Below are positions 45,032 to 53,504 of a stretch of 64,000 nt of DNA, piece after piece. Positions within the stretch are counted from its first letter, which is position 1. Every line of letters starts with the position of its first letter. Source of the stretch: JABSOG01 sp041583135 (lineage in GTDB: Bacteria; Pseudomonadota; Gammaproteobacteria; Enterobacterales; Alteromonadaceae); the NCBI GenBank assembly GCA_041583135.1, contig JBFHGJ010000009.1, positions 1 through 64,000 of the forward strand. The letters are read 5' to 3'. The notes beneath the pieces are model-generated. The model was not told the DNA's origin. It ran no database searches and saw nothing but the letters and a program-made list of their open reading frames with translations. The position numbers and the translations under genes are program-made.

Positions 45032-45064
45032 AGATGCAGCCCAACCGGGCTGCATCTTTGTTTT
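45032..45064 (+). terminator. Rho-independent terminator (plus strand)
   Basis: AGATGCAGCCC (45032-45042) and GGGCTGCATCT (45047-45057), AACC loop, followed by TTGTTTT. Lies between the small plus-strand gene and the end of hemH. Confidence 0.85.
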
Positions 45065-45076
45065 AGCCAGTTCTCA

Positions 45077-46045
45077 TTACCAGCCGTTAAGCTGCTCAGC
45101 CACCAAAGAGGTCAACACTTCAATGTGTTTAGGCGAATCGTTAAGCGCAGGAATATATTGATAAGACTCACCACCGGCAGCTAGAAATACCGCCTTGTTT
45201 TCCTCGGCTATCTCCTCTAAGGTCTCAAGGCAGTCAGCGGCAAACGCAGGACACACCAAATCGACCTTTTTAACCCCCTTGCCCGGCAACGCTTCTAAGG
45301 TTTTGTCGGTATAAGGTTGTAGCCATTCTTCTTTACCAACTCTCGATTGGTAGCAAATGCAATACTCATCGGCTTTAAGTCCGAGAATATCGGCGACACC
45401 TTTGGCCGTTAGTTCACACTCAGCCTTGTATGGGTCACCAAGCTCAACATAACGCTTAGGTAGGCCATGAAAGGAAAACATCAGCAACTCAGATTTTGTC
45501 TCGCTCTGCGCTCTAAAATCGGCGATGCTTTGCGCCAGCACTTTAAGATACTTAGGCTCATGAGCATAATGCTTGATAAACCGCACCTCGGGAATATCGC
45601 GCACCTTTGCCATTGCATCTGCTAGGGCATCATACACAGCTGCCGTTGTCGTTGCCGAATACTGCGGGTACAAAGGCAACACCACAATGCGTTCGATGCC
45701 CCGGTCGAGCAGCTTTTCAAGCCCTTGGGCCATCGACGGATTGCCATAGGTCATCGCAACTTCAACCGCGACCTCGATGCCATGTTCGTTTTTCAACAGC
45801 GCCGCCATGGCTTTAGCTTGGGCATAGGTGATCACCCGTAACGGCGAGCCGCCATCTTGCCAGATAGACTGGTACGCCTTTGCCACTTTAGGTGAACGTA
45901 TCGGCAAAATCGCCAAATTTAGAATGATCTGCCATAACCATCGCGGGTAGTCGATAACTCTTGGATCGGACAGAAATTGTTTTAGGTATTGCTTAACGCT
46001 TTTGGTATCCGGGTTGTCGGGGGTGCCGAGATTGACCAAAAGCAC
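45077..46045 (-). CDS. hemH: Ferrochelatase
   Basis: Inserts ferrous iron into protoporphyrin IX to make heme. 322 residues from the GTG at 46045: LLVNLGTPDNPDTKSVKQYL, SPLRVITYAQA, the catalytic His in SFHGLPKRY and C-terminal ECLETLEEIAEE-like block (DCLETLEEIAEEN). The family N-terminus extends further: 12 in-frame codons upstream (46081-46046) give IIKLTRSTDKYG, of which KYG-VLLVNLGTP matches other ferrochelatases. That stretch has no ATG, GTG or TTG, but a GAGGATAAGG stands just before an ATC at 46081. GTG 46045 is therefore the minimum start; a non-standard start is possible. Last gene of the apt...hemH block. Confidence 0.93.
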   Translation of the reverse strand: MLLVNLGTPDNPDTKSVKQYLKQFLSDPRVIDYPRWLWQIILNLAILPIRSPKVAKAYQSIWQDGGSPLRVITYAQAKAMAALLKNEHGIEVAVEVAMTYGNPSMAQGLEKLLDRGIERIVVLPLYPQYSATTTAAVYDALADAMAKVRDIPEVRFIKHYAHEPKYLKVLAQSIADFRAQSETKSELLMFSFHGLPKRYVELGDPYKAECELTAKGVADILGLKADEYCICYQSRVGKEEWLQPYTDKTLEALPGKGVKKVDLVCPAFAADCLETLEEIAEENKAVFLAAGGESYQYIPALNDSPKHIEVLTSLVAEQLNGW

Positions 46046-46118
46046 ACCGTACTTGTCGGTACTGCGAGTTAACTTGATGATGGCCTTATCCTCACAATGA
46101 ATTTAGGATAGTCCAAAC

Positions 46119-46141
46119 CAACAAAGGCCCTTAAAGGGCCT
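46119..46141 (-). terminator. Probable terminator of adk
   Basis: AGGCCCT (46125-46131) and AGGGCCT (46135-46141), 3-nt loop; on the minus strand followed by TTTGTT. 24 nt after the adk stop and just before hemH. Confidence 0.5.
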
Positions 46142-46164
46142 AATGTGGAATGTGATGCTTGCGC

Positions 46165-46809
46165 TTAAGCCAGAATGGCTTCAAGGGCTTGATTGACCGC
46201 TTCAACCGCTTGGGTGCCGTCAATTTTATGATACTGGGTGTTACCGGCATCGGCCTCGGCGCGATAAAAATCGACCAGCGGCTTGGTTTGCTCGTGATAA
46301 ACGCCCAAACGCTTGCGTACGGTATCTTCTTTGTCGTCATCACGTACGATCAGATCTTCACCTGAGACGTCATCTTTGCCTTCAACCTTAGGTGGGTTGT
46401 AAACCACGTGATACACACGACCAGAGCCGGGGTGAACACGACGCCCTGCCATACGGTCAACGATAACTTCGTCAGGCACATCAAATTCAAGACAGTAATC
46501 GACATCAATGCCGTTTTGCTTCATTGCTTCAGCCTGCGGGATAGTACGCGGGAAGCCATCAAGCAAAAAGCCACCTTTACAGTCTTCTTTTGCAATACGT
46601 TCTTTAACCAGAGCAATGATAATTTCATCGGAAACCAATTGACCGGCATCCATAACCTTTTTTGCTGCAAGCCCTGTCGGCGTGCCTTCTTTAATCGCTG
46701 CGCGGAGCATGTCACCGGTAGAGATCTGCGGAATGGAAAATTTATTCATCAAGAATTGTGCTTGAGTTCCTTTACCGGCACCGGGAGCACCAAGAAGGAT
46801 AATGCGCAT
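46165..46809 (-). CDS. adk: Adenylate kinase
   Basis: Interconverts ATP, AMP and ADP. 214 residues, the E. coli length, with P-loop GAPGAGKGT (7-15), AMP-binding ISTGDMLRAAIKEG, FLLDGFPRT and the LID segment HPGSGRVYHVVYNPPKVEG without the four zinc cysteines of Gram-positive enzymes. ATG 46809 has AAGGTGA 7 nt upstream; the frame is open three codons further but that start sits in the ribosome-binding site. In E. coli it follows htpG directly; here two plus-strand genes lie between. Confidence 0.97.
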   Translation of the reverse strand: MRIILLGAPGAGKGTQAQFLMNKFSIPQISTGDMLRAAIKEGTPTGLAAKKVMDAGQLVSDEIIIALVKERIAKEDCKGGFLLDGFPRTIPQAEAMKQNGIDVDYCLEFDVPDEVIVDRMAGRRVHPGSGRVYHVVYNPPKVEGKDDVSGEDLIVRDDDKEDTVRKRLGVYHEQTKPLVDFYRAEADAGNTQYHKIDGTQAVEAVNQALEAILA

Positions 46810-47222
46810 GTATGTCACCTTTTCAATTAAAGTTCAATGAAAATCAATAATAAAGACTCGGCCTTTTGACCCGACTCGAATAGTTACATAACCGCCTTTT
46901 TTACTCAAGCCCTACAGGGAAAAATTCAGGCTTAAAAAGCAAATTTGAATGCACGCGTAGTCCCAGTCAGTGCTTGAATTTTAGCTGAGCTTGCGCAATA
47001 TCGTGATAGCACAGTCAGGCAACCCGTTTTAACCGCGACAAGCAAACCTAGGATGGCGTTAAGCAATTTATCTTTACTGTCATCACTTGTAACACAACCC
47101 GATAAACCTGCAATACGTCGTCTTCAATTGATAAAACTTGCATTCGTGAATATATTTACCACAGGTCGCGTGACCTTAAGCCCGTGGTTTGGGGCATAAC
47201 CATATTTGAAGGAAGGGATAGT
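46810..47222. other. Intergenic region between adk and the first propeller paralogue
   Basis: 413 nt between divergent genes. No open frame of note, no clear promoter or hairpin identified. The two plus-strand paralogues downstream appear to be an insertion into the otherwise conserved htpG-adk junction. Confidence 0.4.
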
Positions 47223-48185
47223 ATGACTAAAAAAAGAACATCATGCTTTAGTGCGTTTGGCGGTTTACTCAGCGCTGTTGCCTTGGCGATGTCGAGCAAT
47301 GCGTTTAGTACAGAGGTGACAAAGCTCTCTCAGCTGATTAACGACCCACGTATATCAGACGTTAGAGTCTCGCCCGGCGGTGACTATGTTGCCTATGTGA
47401 CGCCGGTAGAAAACACCGATGTTTTGATTGTCGCCAATAGTAGTGACCTTACCCCACTGTTTAAAGCACAACTTGGCGCGGACAAATATGTCGGCCAGAT
47501 CAGCTGGGCCAACGATGAGCGCTTTTTGTTGTGGTCGGCCAAAGCTTACGGTGAGTCGAAAGAAAAACACCTAACCGGAGAAGTGCAGGCAATCAACTAC
47601 GACGGTAGTGATAATATCGCCCTGTGGGGCTATCAAAATGGTGAGCGCCAAGGCGTTTTAACATTGGAAAACCGCCTAAAGTATGACCCAGCAACTATCC
47701 TCGTCGCGACCACTGGCACTTTAACAGGTGATAACCGCACTTTTAGCCAAATGGACATCTATTCCGGCCAAATCTCACCGATTGCGACTCCAATGACACC
47801 AACAACCACTTTCAAAGTCAAAAATAAAAGCCAGCAACTGGTAAAGGTTGACCTTGATAACAGTGAAAACACTGTCATCACCTATAAGAACGCGGAAAAT
47901 GAGTGGCAACTGTTGGCCGACAGCGAGCAATATGACAACGCTTGGATGTTGGACCATAAGCATATCGTGCTTAAAGTCAAAAATGAAAGCAATAAGCTGG
48001 TACAGTTCAATCGCTTTACCGCGCAATATAGCTCATTGGACGACAGCTATCTCAGCGCACGAGAAAAAGATCAGCGCAACTGGGGGGATTTCGGACCAAG
48101 CGACCGCACCTTAGAAAAAGAAAGTATGCCTTTCAAGGTGCAGGAAAGAAAGGTAAGAGAGTTGCGTTACGGTCGCTGGCGATAA
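47223..48185 (+). CDS. Secreted S9-like beta-propeller-only protein, paralogue 1
   Basis: 320 residues. Start ATG 47223 with AAGGAAGGGA upstream. Signal peptide (about 1-30, ends SSNAFS). Mature part resembles the N-terminal propeller blades of prolyl-oligopeptidase (S9) enzymes: NDPRISDVRVSPGGDYVAYV, PVENTDVLIVANSSDLTPLF, YVGQISWANDERFLLW. The alpha/beta-hydrolase domain with Ser-Asp-His is missing, so no peptidase activity is expected. C-terminal tail is charged (KVQERKVRELRYGRWR). Closely related to the gene 250 nt downstream. Role unknown; perhaps a binding or inhibitor protein. Confidence 0.8.
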   Translation: MTKKRTSCFSAFGGLLSAVALAMSSNAFSTEVTKLSQLINDPRISDVRVSPGGDYVAYVTPVENTDVLIVANSSDLTPLFKAQLGADKYVGQISWANDERFLLWSAKAYGESKEKHLTGEVQAINYDGSDNIALWGYQNGERQGVLTLENRLKYDPATILVATTGTLTGDNRTFSQMDIYSGQISPIATPMTPTTTFKVKNKSQQLVKVDLDNSENTVITYKNAENEWQLLADSEQYDNAWMLDHKHIVLKVKNESNKLVQFNRFTAQYSSLDDSYLSAREKDQRNWGDFGPSDRTLEKESMPFKVQERKVRELRYGRWR

Positions 48186-48435
48186 TCAACGATAGGTTGG
48201 CGAGCTCGCTCGCCACAGCGTTTTGAATCGACCATTATTTGTCAATTTGTAACAAGCCCTTTTGAATAAAACAGCGCGCTTTGGCCGATTATAGCGGCGT
48301 TCAACTTGCCCATTTGGCGCCAATTAGTCAACTAAGTATTTGAAAAACATTTAAATTATATATATATTCAGTATTGGTCACTTCGACCATGAAGCCCCTT
48401 TAGCAGGCATTTTGTAAATTTAAGGAAGTTATATT

Positions 48436-49461
48436 ATGGCTAAAAAAACAATATCGCATTTTGGCGCGTTAAGCAGTGTATTTAGTGCTATCGCACTGAC
48501 CCTTTCAAGTAGCGCATTCAGCGCAGATATCTCCATTCCACCTCAGCTTGTCAACAATCCACGGATCTCCACTATAAGTGTTTCTCCCGGCGGCGACTAT
48601 GTCGCGTATGTTGCTCCGGTTGAAAATACCGATGTGTTGATTGTTGCCAAGCACAGTGACTTAACCCCACTGTTTACCACCCAATTGGGTAGCGATCGCT
48701 ATGTCGGACAGATCAGCTGGGCCAACGATGAGCGCTTTTTGCTGTGGCCGGTCAAAGCCTACGGCAAATATAAAGACAAGCGCCTCACCGGTGAGGTACA
48801 GGCAATGAACTATGACGGCAGTGAAAATCTGCTGTTGTGGGGCGGCGCCAATGGTGAACGCAAAGGCTTTATGGCCCTTGAAAACAGGCTCAAACAAGCA
48901 CCAGAGAAAATCATCATTGCGACTCAAGAGAGTTTAACAGACGCCAGCAGCACTCGTATTCTCCATCAGATGGATATTTATACCGGTCGCATGTTGCCTG
49001 TTGAGCGTTCGTCAGTGCCTTTGGCTGATTTTGTTGTCGCCAATGATGGCGAGCCGGTGTTGCAGTTGGGGTTAGACGAGAATGACGACACCGTCATTGC
49101 CTACAAGGATCAACAAGGCAATTGGCAGCAGTTGGCTGACAGCAAAAACTACGACGACGGTTGGGTTATGGACGAACAGAACATTGCCCTTAAAGTCAAA
49201 AGCGATGCCGATAAACTGGTTCAGTTCAATCGCCTGACTCAGAAGTATTCGGTGTTGGATATTAGCGTTGTCTCTCAGCTTGAAAAAGAGCAGCAAGATC
49301 AACAAGGTATGATTGCAACCCATAACATGCCAGCATACACCAGCTTGTATCTCGCCGCCCGGAACAGCAACCGCAACGGTCTGAGACAAAAGATCCCAGA
49401 AAGAAAGCTCAAATCATTGAGAGATTCAGAGCTTAGGCAGCAATCAAACTCAGGCGACTAA
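48436..49461 (+). CDS. Secreted S9-like beta-propeller-only protein, paralogue 2
   Basis: 341 residues. ATG 48436 with AAGGAAG 9 nt upstream; signal peptide (about 1-29, ends SSSAFS). Shares long blocks with paralogue 1: NNPRISTISVSPGGDYVAYV, PVENTDVLIVA, YVGQISWANDERFLLW, HQMDIYTGRM and the ending IPERKLKSLR. Differences concentrate after about residue 270. Again only the propeller of an S9 peptidase is present. The pair arose by tandem duplication and diverged; each has its own ribosome-binding site and upstream region, so they may be expressed separately. Confidence 0.8.
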   Translation: MAKKTISHFGALSSVFSAIALTLSSSAFSADISIPPQLVNNPRISTISVSPGGDYVAYVAPVENTDVLIVAKHSDLTPLFTTQLGSDRYVGQISWANDERFLLWPVKAYGKYKDKRLTGEVQAMNYDGSENLLLWGGANGERKGFMALENRLKQAPEKIIIATQESLTDASSTRILHQMDIYTGRMLPVERSSVPLADFVVANDGEPVLQLGLDENDDTVIAYKDQQGNWQQLADSKNYDDGWVMDEQNIALKVKSDADKLVQFNRLTQKYSVLDISVVSQLEKEQQDQQGMIATHNMPAYTSLYLAARNSNRNGLRQKIPERKLKSLRDSELRQQSNSGD

Positions 49462-49470
49462 GCTCGCTTT

Positions 49471-49518
49471 AAGTGAAATAGGCTTAAAGTGAAATAGGCT
49501 TAAAGTGAAATAGGCTTA
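49471..49518 (+). repeat. Three tandem copies of a 16-bp unit
   Basis: AAGTGAAATAGGCTTA repeated exactly at 49471-49486, 49487-49502 and 49503-49518, immediately after the stop of paralogue 2. A minisatellite-type repeat; likely variable between strains. Confidence 0.85.
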
Positions 49519-49567
49519 AACCAAAAGCCAATTTCGCAATTGTCTGGGATTATTCCCACCTAAACAT

Positions 49568-49593
49568 AAAGGGCGCTCAATTGAGCGCCCTTT
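49568..49593. terminator. Bidirectional terminator
   Basis: 26-bp perfect palindrome AAAGGGCGCTCAA/TTGAGCGCCCTTT between convergent paralogue 2 and htpG, with A- and T-runs outside. Confidence 0.85.
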
Positions 49594-49618
49594 AATTTGA
49601 CCATAAATCAAGCTGAGT

Positions 49619-51541
49619 TTATTTGGCCAATTTCATCATCAGGTTGTTCATGCGAGTAACGAAAGTACCTGGATCTTTAAGGCTACCGCGCTCGGCCAAT
49701 AACGCTTGGTCAAGCAGCACTTGAGTCCACTCTTTGAATTGGTCGTCATCTTGCTCGTCGGCAACCAATTTCACCAAATCGTGCTCAGGGTTCACTTCAA
49801 ATACCGGCTTGTTGTCTGGTACCGCCTGACCCATTGATTCCATCAACTTGGCCATTTGCGCGCCCATGTCGTTATCACCGGCAACCACACATGATGGAGA
49901 GTTGGTCAAACGGTGCGAAACGCGAACATCGCTAACTTGGTCGCCCAACGACTCTTTTACGCGGTCGATAAAGCTTTGATACTCTTTCTCGACTTCTTCT
50001 TGCGCTTTTTTGGTTTCTTCGTCGTCCATATCAGACAAGTCTAAGTTGGCGCTGGTGACAGACTTGAATTTCTTGCCGTCATACTCGGTCAACTGACCCA
50101 TCATCCACTCGTCCATGCGGTCGTGCATCAACAACACTTCGATACCTTTTTTGCGGAAGATCTCTAAGTGCGGGCTGTTTTTAGACGCTTCAAAGCTATC
50201 GGTCACGATGTAGTAGATGTTGTCCTGACCTTCTTTCATGCGCTCGATGTATTCATCCAATGAAACGTTTTGTACCGCTGAATCTTCATGAGTTGAGCTG
50301 AAACGGAACAACTTGCAGATCTGTTCTTTGTTGGAGAAGTCTTCTGCCGGGCCTTCTTTAAGCACCTGACCGAACTCGTTCCAGAAGATCTGATAGTTTT
50401 CTTTGTCTTTCTTGCCCATGCGCTCAAGCATTTTAAGTACGCGGCTGGTACAGCCTTTACGTAACGCTTGAGTCACTTTGCTGTCTTGTAAGATTTCACG
50501 AGAAACGTTAAGCGGCAAATCGTTTGAATCAAGCAAACCTTTAACAAAGCGTAAATAGGTCGGCATGAACTGCTCAGCGTCGTCCATAATGAAGACTTTC
50601 TGAACATACAGTTTTAAGCCTTTTTGACGATCGCGGTTCCACAGATCCCAAGGGGCCTTTTTAGGAATGTACAACAAGCTGGTGTATTCGTTGCTGCCTT
50701 CAACACGGTTGTGACTCCAGCTCAACGGTTCTTCCCAGTCGTTGCTGATGTGCTTGTAGAACTCTTTATATTCGTCTTCGCTTACCTCAGACTTGTCACG
50801 GGTCCATAAAGCTTCGGCTTTGGTGATCTTCTCCCACTCACCCGGTACTTCTTCGGTTTTCTCACCGTCTTCACCTTCGCTGGCAGGAATGGGGTCTTTC
50901 CACATTTCAACCGGCATACTGATGTGATCTGAGTATTTGGTCAAAATTTGACGCAACTTCCAGCTGTCTAAGAACTCAGCGTCTTCATCTTTGATGTGCA
51001 AAATCACATCGGTACCACGGTCGGCTTTGGTGATGTCGGCAATGGAGAACTCACCTTCACCGCTCGATTCCCACTCTACTGCACGATCATGCTCGCTACC
51101 GGCTTTACGGGTGCGTACCGTTACCTTGTCGGCAACGATAAAGGCAGAATAGAAACCGACACCAAACTGACCGATTAATTGTGAGTCTTTCGCTTGGTCG
51201 CCGCTTAGCTTGCTGAAAAATTCAGCGGTGCCAGATTTGGCGATGGTGCCGAGGTGCTCAATCACCTCATCACGGGTCATACCGATACCATTGTCTGAAA
51301 TGGTAATGGTCTTACCATCTTTGTCACAGCTGACACGTACGCGCAAGTTGGCGTCGTTTTCAAACAGGTCGCCGTTGGACAACGCCTCAAAACGCAGCTT
51401 GTCTGCCGCGTCCGAAGCGTTAGACACCAATTCACGTAAAAAGATCTCTTTGTTTGAATACAAAGAGTGGATCATCAGATTGAGAAGTTGTTTGACTTCG
51501 GTTTGGAAACCATGAGTTTCCTTGTGAGCTACTTCTGACAT
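49619..51541 (-). CDS. htpG: Molecular chaperone HtpG (Hsp90)
   Basis: 640 residues, full-length bacterial Hsp90. N-terminal GHKL ATPase with NASDAADKLR, DNGIGM and GQFGVGFYSAF; middle domain with the catalytic Arg loop (LPLNVSREILQ); C-terminal dimerisation domain ending in MNNLMMKLAK. Acts with DnaK in client remodelling in the cytoplasm. AGAGGAA ribosome-binding site before the ATG 51541. Follows recR by 103 nt, as in the conserved dnaX-ybaB-recR-htpG order; no heat-shock promoter was identified with confidence. Confidence 0.97.
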   Translation of the reverse strand: MSEVAHKETHGFQTEVKQLLNLMIHSLYSNKEIFLRELVSNASDAADKLRFEALSNGDLFENDANLRVRVSCDKDGKTITISDNGIGMTRDEVIEHLGTIAKSGTAEFFSKLSGDQAKDSQLIGQFGVGFYSAFIVADKVTVRTRKAGSEHDRAVEWESSGEGEFSIADITKADRGTDVILHIKDEDAEFLDSWKLRQILTKYSDHISMPVEMWKDPIPASEGEDGEKTEEVPGEWEKITKAEALWTRDKSEVSEDEYKEFYKHISNDWEEPLSWSHNRVEGSNEYTSLLYIPKKAPWDLWNRDRQKGLKLYVQKVFIMDDAEQFMPTYLRFVKGLLDSNDLPLNVSREILQDSKVTQALRKGCTSRVLKMLERMGKKDKENYQIFWNEFGQVLKEGPAEDFSNKEQICKLFRFSSTHEDSAVQNVSLDEYIERMKEGQDNIYYIVTDSFEASKNSPHLEIFRKKGIEVLLMHDRMDEWMMGQLTEYDGKKFKSVTSANLDLSDMDDEETKKAQEEVEKEYQSFIDRVKESLGDQVSDVRVSHRLTNSPSCVVAGDNDMGAQMAKLMESMGQAVPDNKPVFEVNPEHDLVKLVADEQDDDQFKEWTQVLLDQALLAERGSLKDPGTFVTRMNNLMMKLAK

Positions 51542-51644
51542 CGCAGTCGTTCCTCTGTGTTTGTTATCTAGTGTTACAAAATACTTTCGTTGTGGTCAGT
51601 ATGACCGTATATAGACATGCAAATGGGGATGATAATTTGTATTT

Positions 51645-52250
51645 TCAAGTCAATAATGTTTTTCGGCCCGAAAAAGCATGAGTTAAGGTTGTTCCATCGA
51701 CAAATTCAAGCTCGCCGCCAACGGGCACACCATGGGCAATACGCGAGGCGTTGATCTCAAGTTGCTGACACATTTGGGCAATATAATGGGCCGTCGCATC
51801 CCCTTCGATGGTAGGATTGGTCGCCAAAATCACTTCTTTAATGGGGTTGGCCTGTAGATTTTGCTTGAGCACATCAAGCCCCAACTCTTTAGGACCAATA
51901 CCGTCTAGTGGCGACAAATGCCCCATCAGGACAAAATACAGCCCACCGAATTGGCCGGTCTGCTCAATGGCGATAACATCGGCTGGCGACTCGACAATAC
52001 ATAACAGACCACTATCGACACGCTTGGCACTGGTACACAATTGACACAGCTCATCTTCGGTATAGGTGCGGCACATACGACAGTGACCCACTTTGTCCAT
52101 GGCTTCAATCAACGCTTGGCCGAGTTTAACCCCTTTTTTGCGATTACGCTCCAGCAGTTGAAATGCCATACGCTGCGCCGATTTAGGCCCAACACCGGGC
52201 AAACCTTTTAACGCTTCGATCAGATCAGATACGAGTGGACTGAATTTCAC
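51645..52250 (-). CDS. recR: Recombination mediator RecR
   Basis: With RecO and RecF loads RecA at single-strand gaps. 201 residues: N-terminal helix-hairpin-helix (GLPGVGPKSAQRMAF), C4 zinc finger with Cys57, Cys60, Cys69 and Cys72 (CRMCRTYTEDELCQLC), Toprim domain (LCIVESPADVIAIEQTG) and C-terminal Walker-like region (VPVGGELEFVDGTTL). GTG start at 52250 with AGGAAGAG about 5 nt upstream. It lies 33 nt after ybaB and is likely cotranscribed with it. Confidence 0.96.
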   Translation of the reverse strand: MKFSPLVSDLIEALKGLPGVGPKSAQRMAFQLLERNRKKGVKLGQALIEAMDKVGHCRMCRTYTEDELCQLCTSAKRVDSGLLCIVESPADVIAIEQTGQFGGLYFVLMGHLSPLDGIGPKELGLDVLKQNLQANPIKEVILATNPTIEGDATAHYIAQMCQQLEINASRIAHGVPVGGELEFVDGTTLTHAFSGRKTLLT

Positions 52251-52283
52251 TTAACTCTTCCTTGCGCAAATCTCAAATATACC

Positions 52284-52610
52284 TTAAAACGGCATTTTAA
52301 AGCCTGGCGGCAAATCGATACCACCGGTAATTTTGCTCATTTGTTCGCGGTTGTTTTGCTCGACGCGAGTAACGGCATTGTTAAAGGCAGCAGCAACCAA
52401 GTCTTCGAGCATTTCTTTGTCTTCGCCCACCAAAGAGTCGTCAATCTCGACACGACGAACATTGTGGTTGCCTAACATAGTGACTTTGACCATACCAGCA
52501 CCAGACTCGCCGGTGACTTCCATCTTGGCGATGTCTTCTTGCATTTTGGCCATTTTTTCTTGCATTTGCTGGGCTTGCTGCATCAAGTTGCCCATTCCGC
52601 CTTTAAACAT
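52284..52610 (-). CDS. ybaB: YbaB/EbfC-family nucleoid-associated protein
   Basis: 108 residues. The Met/Gln-rich N-terminal helix (MGNLMQQAQQMQEKMAKMQE) and the central VTGESGAGMVKVTMLGNHN are typical of this family of small dimeric DNA-binding proteins. It stands between dnaX and recR, although here two other genes separate it from dnaX. The function is nucleoid association; the precise role is not settled. Confidence 0.95.
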   Translation of the reverse strand: MFKGGMGNLMQQAQQMQEKMAKMQEDIAKMEVTGESGAGMVKVTMLGNHNVRRVEIDDSLVGEDKEMLEDLVAAAFNNAVTRVEQNNREQMSKITGGIDLPPGFKMPF

Positions 52611-52812
52611 AATCGCTAACTCTACTTAAATTGTTGCCAGGAAAAGATCATCCTCAATCGTTTCCTATGGACGTTGCGCCGAAACAAACTCGGCTTTTCG
52701 GTAACACTCGCCTACGTTGTAATACAACGACATCCCTGTGCGGCATATGCAATAAAACTGAACAAACATATGGGGCTAATCAGGCCAAATTCAACCTTTA
52801 GCCGTAAAAAAA

Positions 52813-53349
52813 TTAACGTACTCGCACATAGTGATTTTGCACCACAGTTTGATTGAACCTTTTGGCCGCACGATGGGCAAAGCGCAACGGCTTATCAAGC
52901 GCCCCAAAAAGGGCAATACCGCCACCGAGTATGACAGGTACTGTGGTGATCACCATTTCATCGATCAAGTCTTCACGTAAAAAGGATGTGATGGTTAAAC
53001 CGCCATCGATATAAAGGTCGTTAAACCCCTTTTGCGCCAGTTGTGCGACCACCTCACGTGCTGTGCCGCTGACCAGAAATATTCTATCTTCCAGCCCCTC
53101 GGGCGCCGTTTGCCAAGTGTTGCTGTAGACAAACACCGGTTTGTCGTAAGGCCAGCTTTGGGTCGCGGCCAAAACAAACTCTGCCGTTTTTCGGCCCATC
53201 ACCAAGGCATCGACTTTTGCCATCTGCTCGGCATAACCCATATCGTTGCCTTCTGGCGTATCGACATAACGGTCGAGCCAATCGACCGAGTGGTCTTTAT
53301 CGGCGATATAGCCGTCAAGACTTTGCGCCAAATACACATAATTTGCCAT
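52813..53349 (-). CDS. RibD_C / dihydrofolate-reductase-like family protein
   Basis: 178 residues from the ATG 53349 with GGAG 7 nt upstream (the frame is open 22 codons further but without a better start). Pattern: YVYLAQSLDGYIAD, VDALVMGRKTAEFVL, LYIDGGLTITSFLREDLIDE, VPVILGGGIALFG, the NADPH-binding core of the YwjB/RibD C-terminal reductase family. Substrate unknown; not a true DHFR. Together with the next plus-strand gene it interrupts the dnaX-ybaB order. Confidence 0.85.
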   Translation of the reverse strand: MANYVYLAQSLDGYIADKDHSVDWLDRYVDTPEGNDMGYAEQMAKVDALVMGRKTAEFVLAATQSWPYDKPVFVYSNTWQTAPEGLEDRIFLVSGTAREVVAQLAQKGFNDLYIDGGLTITSFLREDLIDEMVITTVPVILGGGIALFGALDKPLRFAHRAAKRFNQTVVQNHYVRVR

Positions 53350-53504
53350 TGAGATCTCCACTGCTGTTTTCTTCGGCACTACAAGGACATGACCCCCTAG
53401 CAGTAACCTCCCCAAATTCGCCCGTAATCTGGCTCCGGCTCGAATTTGACAAACCTTAAGCTGCCGCTCATGCTTAACTAACCAGTTTTAGGTTTATCGA
53501 TGTT

